64,000 bases of DNA, from positions 1 through 64,000 of the forward strand of contig NZ_LR732504.1 of NCBI RefSeq assembly GCF_902506425.1. Reading direction: 5' to 3'. Origin of the DNA: Novosphingobium sp. 9U (GTDB taxonomy: Bacteria > Pseudomonadota > Alphaproteobacteria > Sphingomonadales > Sphingomonadaceae). The notes beneath the pieces are model-generated. The model searched no databases. It saw nothing but the letters and a program-made list of their open reading frames with translations, and had not been told where the DNA came from. Within the stretch, counting starts at the first letter, position 1, and the number at the start of each line of letters is the position of its first letter. Of the stretch, positions 15,956 to 24,663 are shown in pieces. The translations under genes and the position numbers were made by a program.

Positions 15956-17311
15956 TCAACGATACGCCGTGATCCGACCGCCATCATCGAGCAGGTACAG
16001 CGTCTGGTTGGCAACGACCGGCGCCAGGCTGATCGAGTCCTTGAGCTCGGCATAGGGCGTCAGCGTGCCCTCGGACGGATCGGCATAAGCCAGTTCGCCG
16101 CGCGAGTTGGCCACCCACAGGCGATTGCCCGCGAGCACCGGGCCGACCCAGAACACCGGCCCCTTGCGCTTCTTCTCCTTGCGATAGCGCATCAGCTGAT
16201 TCATCCAGCGCACCTTGCCGGTGGTCCGCGCGATGGCGAGCAGCTGCGCGTGATCGGTCAGCGTGAACACCCAGTCTCCGGCTACTGCGGGAGTCGAGAT
16301 ACCGGCGAGGTTCAGTTCCCAGATGCGCTGGCCGGTGACGAGCTCGTAAGCCGCCATGCGACCGCCCTGGCCCAGCGCGAACACGCGGCCCCGATCGATG
16401 ATCGGGTCGGCATCGACGTCGGTCAGGCTGCCCACTTCGGTGGAGATCGAGGTGCGCGCCAGCGCGTCGGACCACAGCTGGCGGCCGTTCTCGTAGCGGT
16501 AGGCAACCAGTTCACCCGAGGAGTAGCCGGCGACGACGGTGCCCTGCCCGGCCGCCGGCGCAGCGACGCCGAACACGCCCGATTGCGCGGTCGAGGCCGA
16601 TTCGTTCCACAACTGCTTGCCGTCCGCCGCGTTGAGCGCGACGATCTGGTTGTCCTGCGTCATCACGTAGACGGCCTCGAAGCCGATCGTCGGTGCGCCG
16701 CGCAGCGGGCCCGCAGGCTTGACCTTCCACTTCTCGGCCCCGTCGGCCGCGCCCAGCGCCGCGACTTCGCCGATGCCGGTGGTGACGTAGACGTTGCCCG
16801 AATCGTAGCTGACGCCGCCGCCGAAGATCGCCTTGCTGTCACCGCCAACGTCGAAGTTCTTGCTCCACACCTTGGCGCCGGTGTCGGCGTTGAAGGCGTT
16901 GACGACGCCGCTGGTGTCCATGACGTACACCCGGCCGTCACCCACCACGGGCGAGGCAGCCAGGCGGCGCTTATTGGTGGCGCCGGCCACTTGAGCGGTC
17001 CAGATGCGGGTCGGCGAGGCGCCGAGCGCCAGGTGGCCCGAAGCCTTGTTGGCCGGACCGCCGGCTTGCGCCCACTCGGTGTTCGCTTCGGCAGGCGGCA
17101 GGATCACCGATACGCCGGCGAGCGCCGGATCGACCTTGGCCCCCGACTCGATGCGCGAGAGGATCGGCACGCGATCACCTACGGTGGGCGTCTTGGGACC
17201 GCCCTTGCCCTTGAGAATGCCGCAACCCGACACGCCCAGCGCCAGAGCGAGGAGCAGGACCGGCGCCAGCTTGCGCGTCGTCATGTGGTCAGGCTTACGA
17301 GCCAAGTTCAT
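15956..17311 (-). CDS. bamB: outer membrane protein assembly factor BamB (lipoprotein)
   Basis: A 451-residue lipoprotein. The signal region ends in the lipobox V-S-G-C (Cys30 from the 17311 start). It is followed by an eight-bladed PQQ-like beta propeller: repeated V-V-G-D-G-R-V-Y-V, N-A-D-T-G-A-K-V-W, L-N-A-A-D-G-K-Q-L-W and similar blade motifs. BamB sits on the periplasmic face of the outer membrane and aids BamA in inserting beta-barrel proteins. The start at 17311 gives an ATGA overlap with the upstream YfgM-like gene; an internal ATG at 17284 is also possible. Pairing with a YfgM-like gene is conserved widely in proteobacteria. Confidence 0.92.
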   Translation of the reverse strand: MNLARKPDHMTTRKLAPVLLLALALGVSGCGILKGKGGPKTPTVGDRVPILSRIESGAKVDPALAGVSVILPPAEANTEWAQAGGPANKASGHLALGASPTRIWTAQVAGATNKRRLAASPVVGDGRVYVMDTSGVVNAFNADTGAKVWSKNFDVGGDSKAIFGGGVSYDSGNVYVTTGIGEVAALGAADGAEKWKVKPAGPLRGAPTIGFEAVYVMTQDNQIVALNAADGKQLWNESASTAQSGVFGVAAPAAGQGTVVAGYSSGELVAYRYENGRQLWSDALARTSISTEVGSLTDVDADPIIDRGRVFALGQGGRMAAYELVTGQRIWELNLAGISTPAVAGDWVFTLTDHAQLLAIARTTGKVRWMNQLMRYRKEKKRKGPVFWVGPVLAGNRLWVANSRGELAYADPSEGTLTPYAELKDSISLAPVVANQTLYLLDDGGRITAYR

Positions 17312-18093
17312 TCTCCCCCGGCGCCCGGTGCAACTGCACCTGAGGACGCACCATCTTCACCCGACGCGCTCACGACATCGTCGATAGCGTCATAGCCGAG
17401 TTGCCCCGCCATCTGCCGCACGCGTGCGCGCAGGCCTTCGGGCTGGGTCTTGTCCTTTGCGATTCTGGCGAAAAGAGGGCCGGCCTGCTTGGGCTTGCCC
17501 TGCTTCAGGTAAGCGCCGCCGACCAGCTCTCCGGCCACGCCGAACCACGGGTTGCCGGGCTGCGCCAAGGCCGACAGGCGATCGATCACGGTCTGCGGCG
17601 GCAGCTTGTCGAACCCTGCGGCGACTTCGCGCACGGTCGCCAGATCGCGCAAGGGCTGCGCGACATCGCCGTTCTGCGCGACCTTGGAATACAGGTTCGC
17701 GGCCTCGTCGGTCCGCCCCTTGTCGAGCGCGATGCCCGCCTGCGCCAGTTGCGCGAGCGCGGCATGACCCGCATCACCCTGCGTCAACGGCGCCAGCTTG
17801 GTCTGCGCGGCAGCGGCGTTCCCGGCATCAAGGTCGTCGAGTGCGAGGATCAGCTGCTCGGACGCGGCGGCAGACTCGGCCTTCTGGCGGTGCTGCCAGT
17901 AGAGATAGCCGGCGAAGGCCAGCAGCCCGACCACGATGACGGCCAGCAGCGGCTTGCCGTAGCGACGCAGGAAGGTCTCGACCTGATCCTGGCGCAGCGC
18001 ATCGTCGACTTCGCGCATGAACACGCCGCTCTGCTCGGCCTGTCGGCGAGCGGCGGCAGCATTGGTCACCGAATTCTGCGGAGGAACGGCCAA
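17308..18093 (-). CDS. YfgM-like inner membrane TPR protein
   Basis: A 261-residue protein. After about 50 residues (F-M-R-E-V-D-D-A-L-R-Q-D-Q motif) there is a single transmembrane helix (L-L-A-V-I-V-V-G-L-L-A-F-A-G-Y), then a periplasmic TPR-like helical domain rich in Ala and Leu with L-A-L-D-D-L-D-A-G-N and D-E-A-A-N-L-Y-S-K-V-A. YfgM-type proteins are chaperone-like partners of the Sec translocon and BAM pathway. The start is TTG at 18093; GTG 18069 and ATG 18018 are alternatives, the last truncating the conserved N-terminus. It overlaps bamB by 4 bp. Confidence 0.82.
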   Translation of the reverse strand: MAVPPQNSVTNAAAARRQAEQSGVFMREVDDALRQDQVETFLRRYGKPLLAVIVVGLLAFAGYLYWQHRQKAESAAASEQLILALDDLDAGNAAAAQTKLAPLTQGDAGHAALAQLAQAGIALDKGRTDEAANLYSKVAQNGDVAQPLRDLATVREVAAGFDKLPPQTVIDRLSALAQPGNPWFGVAGELVGGAYLKQGKPKQAGPLFARIAKDKTQPEGLRARVRQMAGQLGYDAIDDVVSASGEDGASSGAVAPGAGGE

Positions 18094-18245
18094 GAGCTTA
18101 GCGCTTTCTGGGTACTTGATAGGTCAGCGGCGCTGTTTAGCGGATGAGCGGCGCAATTCAACGTCCATCGTCTTTGCTGCGGCTCGGGTGAAGCGTGGGT
18201 GAATGGCGTCGGCTAAACCGAAGGAGCCGCTGGCCTGCTTCCGGC

Positions 18246-19373
18246 TCAGGGGAACTCGGCCCGACCCATGGCACGCGCATAGACGCTCCGATACGACCCA
18301 ATCATCGCCGCCTCATCATAATGGGCCAAGGCATGAGCCCGGTTCGCCGCCCCTACCCGCGTCCGCAGCCCTGCATCGGCGGCTAGCTGCCCGAGCACCC
18401 CCGCCAAAGCCGCATCGTTGCCCGGCGCACAGATCAACGGCCGGTTCTCGGGCGCGACCATCTCGGCCACGTCGCCCACCGCGGGCGAGGCGACCGGCAG
18501 GCCCGCCGCCATCGCCTCGACCATCGAGATCGGAAACTGCTCGGAGTCCGAAGACAGCGCGAAGACGTCGAACAGGCCGACAGCCTTGCTCGGATCTGGT
18601 GCGAAGCCTGGCAAGTGCACGCGATCGGCAACGCCGCAGCTAAGCGCTTGCGCCTTGATCGCGCCTTTCTCCGGCCCGTCGCCCAGGATCACCAGCTGCC
18701 ATTCGGACGGCAGCCCGGCAAAGGCGCGCACCAGCCGCGGCAGGTTCTTCACTGTGCGCAAGCCGGCCAGCGTGCCGACCCACAGCTCGCCCGGGCGTTT
18801 GACGATGCGCGGGAGAGCGTCGGCCTTGGGCTTCTTCGCATAAGTTCCGAGCGCGATGCCGTTGGGGATCAGGTGGACACGGCCGCGTGGTTGCTGCCAA
18901 GGCCCGAGCGCCACCGCCTCCAGCAGCCTCGAGGGCACAACCAGCGCCGCCACGCGCCCGAGTGCCAGGCGACGGTACCAGTTGCGCGTGGGTTTGAGCC
19001 GCTCCGCCTCGTCCTCGTTGAAACCGTCCTCGTGGTGAACCAGCGGCGGCAGCTTTAGGAGGTCGCGGAACACGGTGTGCGCCATGACCGCGTCCATCGC
19101 GCCCCAATTGTAGGTGAGCACCAGGTCATACCCACGCATCGCCGCAGCCAGGCGCTGCAGCCGCGTCGGCGTGGGCCGGCCCGAAAGGCTCGGGAAGTCT
19201 TCAGGATAGGCGACATCGATGCCTCGCTCGATCGCCGAGGCGGCGGCGAGCGCGCCCGGCACCGCGGAGACGACGTGGTGCGTGACGCCAGACCCGAACG
19301 CATTCATCAGCCGCGCCGCGCGCAGCTCCTTGCCTCCGCGATCGAAGCTGGAATGGAGATGGAGGATCCGCAA
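18246..19373 (-). CDS. glycosyltransferase, GT4 family (GT-B fold)
   Basis: A 375-residue cytosolic glycosyltransferase. The N-terminus I-L-H-L-H-S-S-F-D-R-G-G-K-E gives the acceptor-side Gly-rich loop. In the C-terminal half are V-G-T-L-A-G-L-R-T-V-K-N-L, L-V-I-L-G-D-G-P-E and the donor-binding E-x7-E element S-E-Q-F-P-I-S-M-V-E-A-M-A-A-G-L-P-V. These mark GT4, using a nucleotide sugar for polysaccharide or glycolipid synthesis. The TTG start at 19373 is needed to include the conserved N-terminus. It lies 8 bp after the alpha/beta hydrolase gene, so the pair is likely an operon. Confidence 0.88.
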   Translation of the reverse strand: MRILHLHSSFDRGGKELRAARLMNAFGSGVTHHVVSAVPGALAAASAIERGIDVAYPEDFPSLSGRPTPTRLQRLAAAMRGYDLVLTYNWGAMDAVMAHTVFRDLLKLPPLVHHEDGFNEDEAERLKPTRNWYRRLALGRVAALVVPSRLLEAVALGPWQQPRGRVHLIPNGIALGTYAKKPKADALPRIVKRPGELWVGTLAGLRTVKNLPRLVRAFAGLPSEWQLVILGDGPEKGAIKAQALSCGVADRVHLPGFAPDPSKAVGLFDVFALSSDSEQFPISMVEAMAAGLPVASPAVGDVAEMVAPENRPLICAPGNDAALAGVLGQLAADAGLRTRVGAANRAHALAHYDEAAMIGSYRSVYARAMGRAEFP

Positions 19374-19381
19374 AGGCCGGC

Positions 19382-20257
19382 TCAGGCGACGCGTGCCAGC
19401 AGGCGATCGATGGCGGCCTCAGACCCCGGCTCGCTCAGCGTCGGCGGATGGCCGACGTCGGGAATGGTCACCGCCTCAGCCCCGGGCAGACGCTCCAGCA
19501 TCCGGTCGAGCGTCGTCGTGCTGAGCAAGTCCGACAAGGCGCCCCTCAGGATCAGCACCGGCTTGTCTCGCAGCGCGTCCAAAGCGGGCCACATGTCGTA
19601 CTGTTCGGCCGCAGGGTCGAGCTGCGCGAAGGGCTCGGCGATCTTCATGTCGTAATCGAAGACGATGCGTGCATTGCTGCCCAGCGTCATCACCCGCTTC
19701 GCCGCGGCGATCCAGAATGGCAGGTCCTTGCCCGGGTGCGCGGCGCCATGCATTTCCTCCAGCCCGCGCGCGGCGTGGACCCAGGTGGGGAAGCTGCGCC
19801 CCTGCCCGACATAGCTCTTGATGAATTCCAGCCCGCTCGGCTCCAGATAAGGGCCGACATCGTTGAGCACGGCCCCCGCGATCCGTTCCGGGGTCATCGC
19901 GGCGAACAGCATCGTCATCAGCCCGCCCAGCGAAGTGCCGACGGCCACGAAACGCTCGATCCCCAATTCGTCGAGCAGCAGCGTGACGTCTTCGACATAC
20001 TGCTGCGGCTTGTAGCTGGCGCTTTCGCGCGCATACTCGCTCTCGCCACGGCCGCGCAGTTCGGGGCAGATCACGCGCCACTCGGGCGAGAGCCGTTCCG
20101 CCAGCGCCTCGAAGTCACGCGCGTTGCGGGTGAGGCCATGCAGACACAAGATCGGCGGCCGCCCATCGATCGGCACGGCGTCGCCGCCGGCGTAATCCCG
20201 GTAATGCAGCTTCAATCCGTCCCGGCTGGACCAGAACCGATCCTGGTAACGCGTCAT
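19382..20257 (-). CDS. alpha/beta hydrolase
   Basis: A 291-residue alpha/beta hydrolase. Seen are the oxyanion loop L-C-L-H-G-L-T-R-N, the D/E-L-R-G-R-G-E-S segment, the nucleophile elbow V-G-T-S-L-G-G (Ser), the acid region P-V-L-I-L-R-G-A-L-S-D and the terminal His in D-V-G-H-P-P-T-L. All triad elements are in place, so the protein is probably an active esterase or lipase-type hydrolase. There is no signal peptide, so it is cytosolic. It lies upstream of a GT4 glycosyltransferase on the same strand. Substrate unknown. Confidence 0.87.
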   Translation of the reverse strand: MTRYQDRFWSSRDGLKLHYRDYAGGDAVPIDGRPPILCLHGLTRNARDFEALAERLSPEWRVICPELRGRGESEYARESASYKPQQYVEDVTLLLDELGIERFVAVGTSLGGLMTMLFAAMTPERIAGAVLNDVGPYLEPSGLEFIKSYVGQGRSFPTWVHAARGLEEMHGAAHPGKDLPFWIAAAKRVMTLGSNARIVFDYDMKIAEPFAQLDPAAEQYDMWPALDALRDKPVLILRGALSDLLSTTTLDRMLERLPGAEAVTIPDVGHPPTLSEPGSEAAIDRLLARVA

Positions 20258-20464
20258 TTCCAGCGGCGCCTTCGATCTGTCGCCCGGCTTGATCGGCGGG
20301 CACCTGACCCGTTATCGCCAAAGAGCGCACGATCCGCAAGCGAGTGCCTGCCTGCTACCTCGACGTGCAGGGTTAACGAGGACGTCGTTCATAACCCGGT
20401 AGGACTCCCCGTGGCATAGCGGCGCGCTCGCAAACTGGCGGCACGAAACGGAACATCAACCCTA

Positions 20465-21934
20465 ATGGAACGCCTTTCGACCCGAGACGCGCCCGCGCAG
20501 AGCACGGGGTCCTTCCCTCGCGCCGCCTCGGTGCCCGAACTCGTGTCGTATGAGCCAGCGACTGGGGCGGAGGTCTGGCGAGGTCCCGTTGGCGATGTCG
20601 AGGACGTGGTCGAGCGCGCGCGCCGCGCCGCGCCGGCGTGGGCCGCGCAGCCGCTATCCACCCGCATGGAGCTGGTCCGCCGCTTCGCCAACGAAGTGCG
20701 CAAGGATGCGGAGAGCCTTGCCACGACCATCGCGCGCGAAACCGGCAAGCCGATGTGGGAGGCCAACGCCGAAGTCGAGAGCGTGCTGGTGAAGGTCGAA
20801 ATCTCGATCCGCGCCTATGCCGAGCGAACCGCCCAGCGCAAGCTGGACAGCGCGCTGCAGGGCACCATGGCAGTGCGCCACAAGCCGCATGGCGTGCTGG
20901 TGGTGCTCGGCCCCTTCAACCTGCCTGCGCACTTGCCCAACGCGCATATCATCCCGGCCCTGATCGCGGGCAACACCGTGATCTTCAAGCCGAGCGAGAA
21001 GACCCCCGGGACCAGCGAACTGCTCGCCCGATGCTTTCACCGTGCTGGCATCTCGGCCGCCATCATGCAGGTCTGCCAGGGCGGTCCTGCCGAGGGCCAG
21101 AAGCTGGTTGCGCACGATGGCATCGATGGCGTGCTGTTCACCGGCTCCGCCAACATCGGCATCTCCATCAACCGCAAGCTGGCGGCGCGGCCGGACAAGC
21201 TGGTGACGCTCGAGATGAGCGGCAACAATCCGCTGGTGGTGTGGGATACGCCCAAGCTGACCGACGCCGCGGCGCTTGTCGTGCAGTCCGCCTTTGCCTC
21301 GGCCGGGCAGCGCTGCACCGCGGCGCGCCGCCTGATCGTCAAGGATTCGATGTACGAGCCGCTGCTCGCCGAGGTGAAGGCGCTGGCGGATCGCATCATC
21401 TTCGGCGCACCGTTCGACGATCCGGCTCCGTTCATGGGCCCGGTCATCGACAACATGGCCGCCGACGGGCTCACCGAAAGTTTCCTCTATCTGCTCAGTC
21501 ACGGCGGGCGCGCGATCAAGCACTTGGTCCGACCCGACGAATCGCTGCCGTTCCTTTCGCCCGCGATCATCGATGTGACCGCCATGGTCGAGAAACCCGA
21601 CGTCGAGCTGTTCGGCCCGATCCTCCAAGTGGTGCGCGTCAGCGACTTCGACGAGGCGATTGCCGAGGCCAATGCGACGCGCTTCGGCTTGGTCGCGGCC
21701 TTGGTGGGCGGCACACCGCAGGAGTACAATCGCTTCTGGGGCAGCGTCCGCGCCGGGATCGTCAATTGGAATCGGCCGACGATTGCGCCTTCTCACGCGG
21801 GACCGGTGGGCGGCACCGGTCTGTCCGGCAATCATCGTCCGACCGGGTACTACGCTGCGGATTACTGCGCCTATCCGGTTGCCTCGGGTGAGATGGAGCA
21901 GCCGCGCGCGGTGATCGGCGTGGGGCTTAAGTGA
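20465..21934 (+). CDS. astD: succinylglutamate-semialdehyde dehydrogenase
   Basis: A 489-residue aldehyde dehydrogenase. The G-P-F-N-L-P-A-H-L-P-N-A-H-I stretch is the AstD signature, replacing the usual P-W-N. Others are the catalytic Glu in L-E-M-S-G-N-N-P, the nucleophile Cys in G-Q-R-C-T-A-A-R-R, and the F-K-P-S-E NAD-binding block. AstD oxidises N-succinylglutamate semialdehyde in the arginine succinyltransferase pathway. The other ast genes (astA, astB, astC, astE) are not in the window, so the pathway context must lie elsewhere or this enzyme serves another aldehyde. A palindromic repeat follows at once. Confidence 0.85.
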   Translation: MERLSTRDAPAQSTGSFPRAASVPELVSYEPATGAEVWRGPVGDVEDVVERARRAAPAWAAQPLSTRMELVRRFANEVRKDAESLATTIARETGKPMWEANAEVESVLVKVEISIRAYAERTAQRKLDSALQGTMAVRHKPHGVLVVLGPFNLPAHLPNAHIIPALIAGNTVIFKPSEKTPGTSELLARCFHRAGISAAIMQVCQGGPAEGQKLVAHDGIDGVLFTGSANIGISINRKLAARPDKLVTLEMSGNNPLVVWDTPKLTDAAALVVQSAFASAGQRCTAARRLIVKDSMYEPLLAEVKALADRIIFGAPFDDPAPFMGPVIDNMAADGLTESFLYLLSHGGRAIKHLVRPDESLPFLSPAIIDVTAMVEKPDVELFGPILQVVRVSDFDEAIAEANATRFGLVAALVGGTPQEYNRFWGSVRAGIVNWNRPTIAPSHAGPVGGTGLSGNHRPTGYYAADYCAYPVASGEMEQPRAVIGVGLK

Positions 21935-21939
21935 TCTGA

Positions 21940-22077
21940 GATCCTCCCCTGCAAGGGGAGGTGGCGCGCGCGGAGCGTGACGGAGGGGTGTAACCCTATC
22001 GTCCGGGTACTACGCCAGCGGTGACACCCCTCCGTCAGCCGCTCCGCGTCTGCCACCTCCCCTTGCAGGGGAGGATC
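21940..22077. repeat. composite palindromic intergenic repeat, copy 2
   Basis: About 138 bp with near-perfect inverted ends (GATCCTCCCCTGCAAGGGGAGG and its complement) and internal paired blocks GACGGAGGGGTGT / ACACCCCTCCGTC. It is the clearest copy of the family and lies between astD and the lipoprotein at 22086. Confidence 0.88.
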
Positions 22078-22085
22078 TAGACGGC

Positions 22086-22823
22086 TCACCCACCGCTGGC
22101 GATCAGGTCCACCTCCGTCAGTCCGTTCCCCTGCTTGCGCGCGTAGACCAGGTATGACTGACCGCCTTTGCGCCCGCCGAGCACATGGTCGGAGCCGTCC
22201 ATTCGGTAATCCGCACCGTACCCTGCTGCCGTCGCCTTGGTGTAGTAGAAGTCCACCACATCCTTCGGGGCGACTGGGCTGACGAAGTTTACCACGCGCA
22301 AGTGGCAGCCGTCGGCATCGGTTCCGGCCGCTTCCTGGACCGCGCCGCGCGGGTAGACCGGCAGGTCCTTGGGCAACTTCGCTGCCCATGTCGCGGAATA
22401 CTGCGCCTTTTGCGTGCAGTCGGTCGTGGCAGCCTTGGCCTCCTGGGCGACTTGCGCTGCCGTGGCGGCGTTCTCCACCAGAGAGGACGCCGCGCCGGGC
22501 TTGGGTGCAGGCGCGGACTTCAGCGTGCCGCCGGCTTGCAGCATCGCCTCTTCCCGCGCTGCCGCCGCCGCTTCGGGCGATCGCTGTTGTGCGGGCAGCT
22601 CTATCGCGCCACCGTTTGCCGCCACCGCAGCGCCGTTGTTGCCGGACATGTTGGGATCGACCATGATCTGCTCGCCAAGCGCGCCCGTTACTGCCGGGTC
22701 GCTCTCGACGGGGACCGGAGCATCTTGCTTCGACCCGCAAGCGGCGAGCAGAACCAGCATCGCCGCGGCGCTGCCGTTCAGGATAGGTCGGGCGGTGATG
22801 ACGTAACGGGCGCGGCTCAACAT
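22086..22823 (-). CDS. lipoprotein of unknown function
   Basis: A 245-residue lipoprotein. With the ATG at 22823, the signal peptide ends in L-L-A-A-C at Cys29. The first 150 residues after it are low-complexity and Ala/Pro/Glu-rich; a compact C-terminal domain (about 155-245) contains C-T-Q-K-A, D-L-P-V-Y-P-R-G-A-V-Q-E, D-G-C-H-L-R-V-V-N-F and G-G-Q-S-Y-L-V-Y-A-R-K. Two Cys in the domain may pair. A TTG at 22874 is also in frame but less convincing. Anchored in a membrane facing the periplasm. No function can be assigned. Confidence 0.7.
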   Translation of the reverse strand: MLSRARYVITARPILNGSAAAMLVLLAACGSKQDAPVPVESDPAVTGALGEQIMVDPNMSGNNGAAVAANGGAIELPAQQRSPEAAAAAREEAMLQAGGTLKSAPAPKPGAASSLVENAATAAQVAQEAKAATTDCTQKAQYSATWAAKLPKDLPVYPRGAVQEAAGTDADGCHLRVVNFVSPVAPKDVVDFYYTKATAAGYGADYRMDGSDHVLGGRKGGQSYLVYARKQGNGLTEVDLIASGG

Positions 22824-22997
22824 CTTGGAGACTTTCCCCAGCGTGCTTAATGAGCCGTTAGCCTTGTGCGGCAATCGTTAACGACGAGTTGAGAAGCGTA
22901 GTTAATCCTCCGGCCGTCCCGATCCGGGAAGGTCGGCTGCGGAGACGTGAATGCCGAAAGGCGCGAGCGAGCACGTGCACTCCAGACATGCAAAGGA

Positions 22998-23025
22998 GGG
23001 CGCTCCCGCAGGATGGGAAGCGCCC
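22998..23025 (-). terminator. hairpin downstream of the glycine-zipper gene
   Basis: GGGCGCT and AGCGCCC form a strong stem 90 bp past the stop of the minus-strand gene at 23116, followed on that strand by CCTCCTTTGC. A plausible factor-assisted terminator, without a full U-tract. Confidence 0.5.
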
Positions 23026-23115
23026 CCCCGGCCCGGTCCGCGACGGATGTGAGGCCGCGGTTACCGGACCGTTCCCTCGCGCGTCGCCGTCCGCACGAGG
23101 AAACCGGTCAAAGGG

Positions 23116-23538
23116 TTAGCGGCAGCGCGAGTCGCTGCGATCGATGGCACGGCCGGCCAATGCACCGGCAGCGGCGCCGAGCACGGTGCCCAGGGTCTTG
23201 TCGCGGCCACCGTCGATGGTGCGGCCCAGAAGGGCGCCACCTACGCCACCGATCAGCAAGCCGGTGGTGCCATTCTCGCGACGGCAGTAGTAGCGGCCAT
23301 CGTTACCGCGCCAGGTGCGGCCCTGGTTGCGGTAGCTGTTGCCGTAGCCGCGGCGGTAGTCGTCGCGCGAGTACCGGCGGTCGCCACGCCAGTCGCGGCG
23401 ATCGTTGTAGGTCTGCTGCCCGGGCGCGGCGAACGCGGCCTCATGGGCGCTGTACGCAACGGCAGCGGTAGCTGGGATCGCGGTTGCGAGGGTGGCACTG
23501 GCAGCGGCGAGTGCGGAAACCTTCAGCAGAGTGTTCAT
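23116..23538 (-). CDS. glycine-zipper 2TM envelope protein
   Basis: A 140-residue exported protein. A cleavable-type signal peptide (about 1-26, ending in A-T-A-I-P-A-T-A-A) is followed by a Tyr/Arg/Asp/Gly-rich region and then a glycine-zipper segment: G-L-L-I-G-G-V-G-G-A-L-L-G-R, then G-T-V-L-G-A-A-A-G-A-L-A-G-R. Such domains occur in outer-membrane or periplasmic proteins related to SlyB and Rcn-like lipoproteins. The start at 23538 has AGGAGAA upstream; longer upstream frames lack it. Probably an envelope stability or stress protein; a precise role cannot be given. Confidence 0.8.
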   Translation of the reverse strand: MNTLLKVSALAAASATLATAIPATAAVAYSAHEAAFAAPGQQTYNDRRDWRGDRRYSRDDYRRGYGNSYRNQGRTWRGNDGRYYCRRENGTTGLLIGGVGGALLGRTIDGGRDKTLGTVLGAAAGALAGRAIDRSDSRCR

Positions 23539-23715
23539 CGTTATTCTCCTTGTCGGCGGCGGCACCGGGGAGATCATCCGCCTTACGCATTCATCTTTAG
23601 GCCACTTAATCTGAACAGATCGCAACGCGGCTGTCAGGATCGAAGATTGCGACGAACTGAGTTGAAGGCGTCGACGAGTTGTCACGCTGCCCGCCTCTGC
23701 CTAGAGCGCAGACCC

Positions 23716-24612
23716 ATGCATTCTGGCTCACAACGCGCCAGCGGGCTCCCCCACGCTATCGGCGCGTACCTGATCTGGGGATTGATCCCGCTCTACTTCC
23801 GGCTGCTCAAGGCAGTGCCGCCGATGGAGGTCGTCGGCTGGCGAATCGTGTTCACGCTGCCGGTCTGCTTCGCGCTCGTGGCATTGCTGCGCCAATCCGG
23901 CGAGGTGCGCCGGGCACTTTCCGATCGACGCACGCTGGGCCTCCTTGCAGGCAGCGCGCTGCTGATCGGGACCAATTGGCTGATCTACGTCATCGCAATC
24001 GCCACCGGACACGTCTTCGCGGCAAGCCTGGGATACTACATCAACCCGCTGATGAACGTGCTCGCGGGCACGCTCTTCCTGCGCGAGAAGCTGTCACCGC
24101 GGCAGTGGGTGGCCGTAGCACTGGCGGCGGCAGGCGTCGCGGTGCTCGCGTGGGGCGCGGTGAGCACCTTGTGGATCAGCATGGGCCTGGCGCTCAGCTT
24201 CTGCGGCTATGGCCTGGTGCGGAAGCTGGCGCCGGTCGAGTCGCTGCCGGGTTTGACGGTCGAGACACTGGTGCTGGTCGTGCCAGCGCTGGCGATGATC
24301 GGTTGGCAGAGCACGCAGCAGGCCGGAGTTGCGCTGGGTCAAAACACGATGCAGGACATCACGCTCGCTCTTGCCGGCGTGGTCACCGGCGTGCCGCTGC
24401 TGCTGTTTGCCACCGCGGCGCGGCGGATGAGCTACTCGACGCTGGGCTTCGTGCAGTTCCTGTCGCCGACCCTGGTGTTCGTACTCGGCCTGTTCGTGTT
24501 CCACGAGCCGCTCCGTCCGGTGCAACTCACCAGCTTCGCGATGATCTGGGCCGCCATCGGGGTATTCTGCTGGGATCTATTGCGAGCAAGGCGGTCATTG
24601 GGCTCGGCTTGA
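23716..24612 (+). CDS. rarD: EamA-family transporter RarD
   Basis: A 298-residue inner-membrane permease with about ten hydrophobic helices. The N-terminal block G-A-Y-L-I-W-G-L-I-P-L-Y-F-R-L-L-K and V-G-W-R-I-V, the motif G-Y-Y-I-N-P-L-M-N-V-L-A-G-T-L-F-L, and L-G-F-V-Q-F-L-S-P-T near the end are diagnostic of RarD, a subgroup of EamA drug/metabolite exporters. The start at ATG 23716 begins directly before the first helix. Substrate unknown. It stands alone, with dihydroorotase on the opposite strand downstream. Confidence 0.88.
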   Translation: MHSGSQRASGLPHAIGAYLIWGLIPLYFRLLKAVPPMEVVGWRIVFTLPVCFALVALLRQSGEVRRALSDRRTLGLLAGSALLIGTNWLIYVIAIATGHVFAASLGYYINPLMNVLAGTLFLREKLSPRQWVAVALAAAGVAVLAWGAVSTLWISMGLALSFCGYGLVRKLAPVESLPGLTVETLVLVVPALAMIGWQSTQQAGVALGQNTMQDITLALAGVVTGVPLLLFATAARRMSYSTLGFVQFLSPTLVFVLGLFVFHEPLRPVQLTSFAMIWAAIGVFCWDLLRARRSLGSA

Positions 24613-24663
24613 CGTTGGCGCGCTGCTAGCGGACTTAAACAAGTCTCGCGGCTTACCCGAGCG

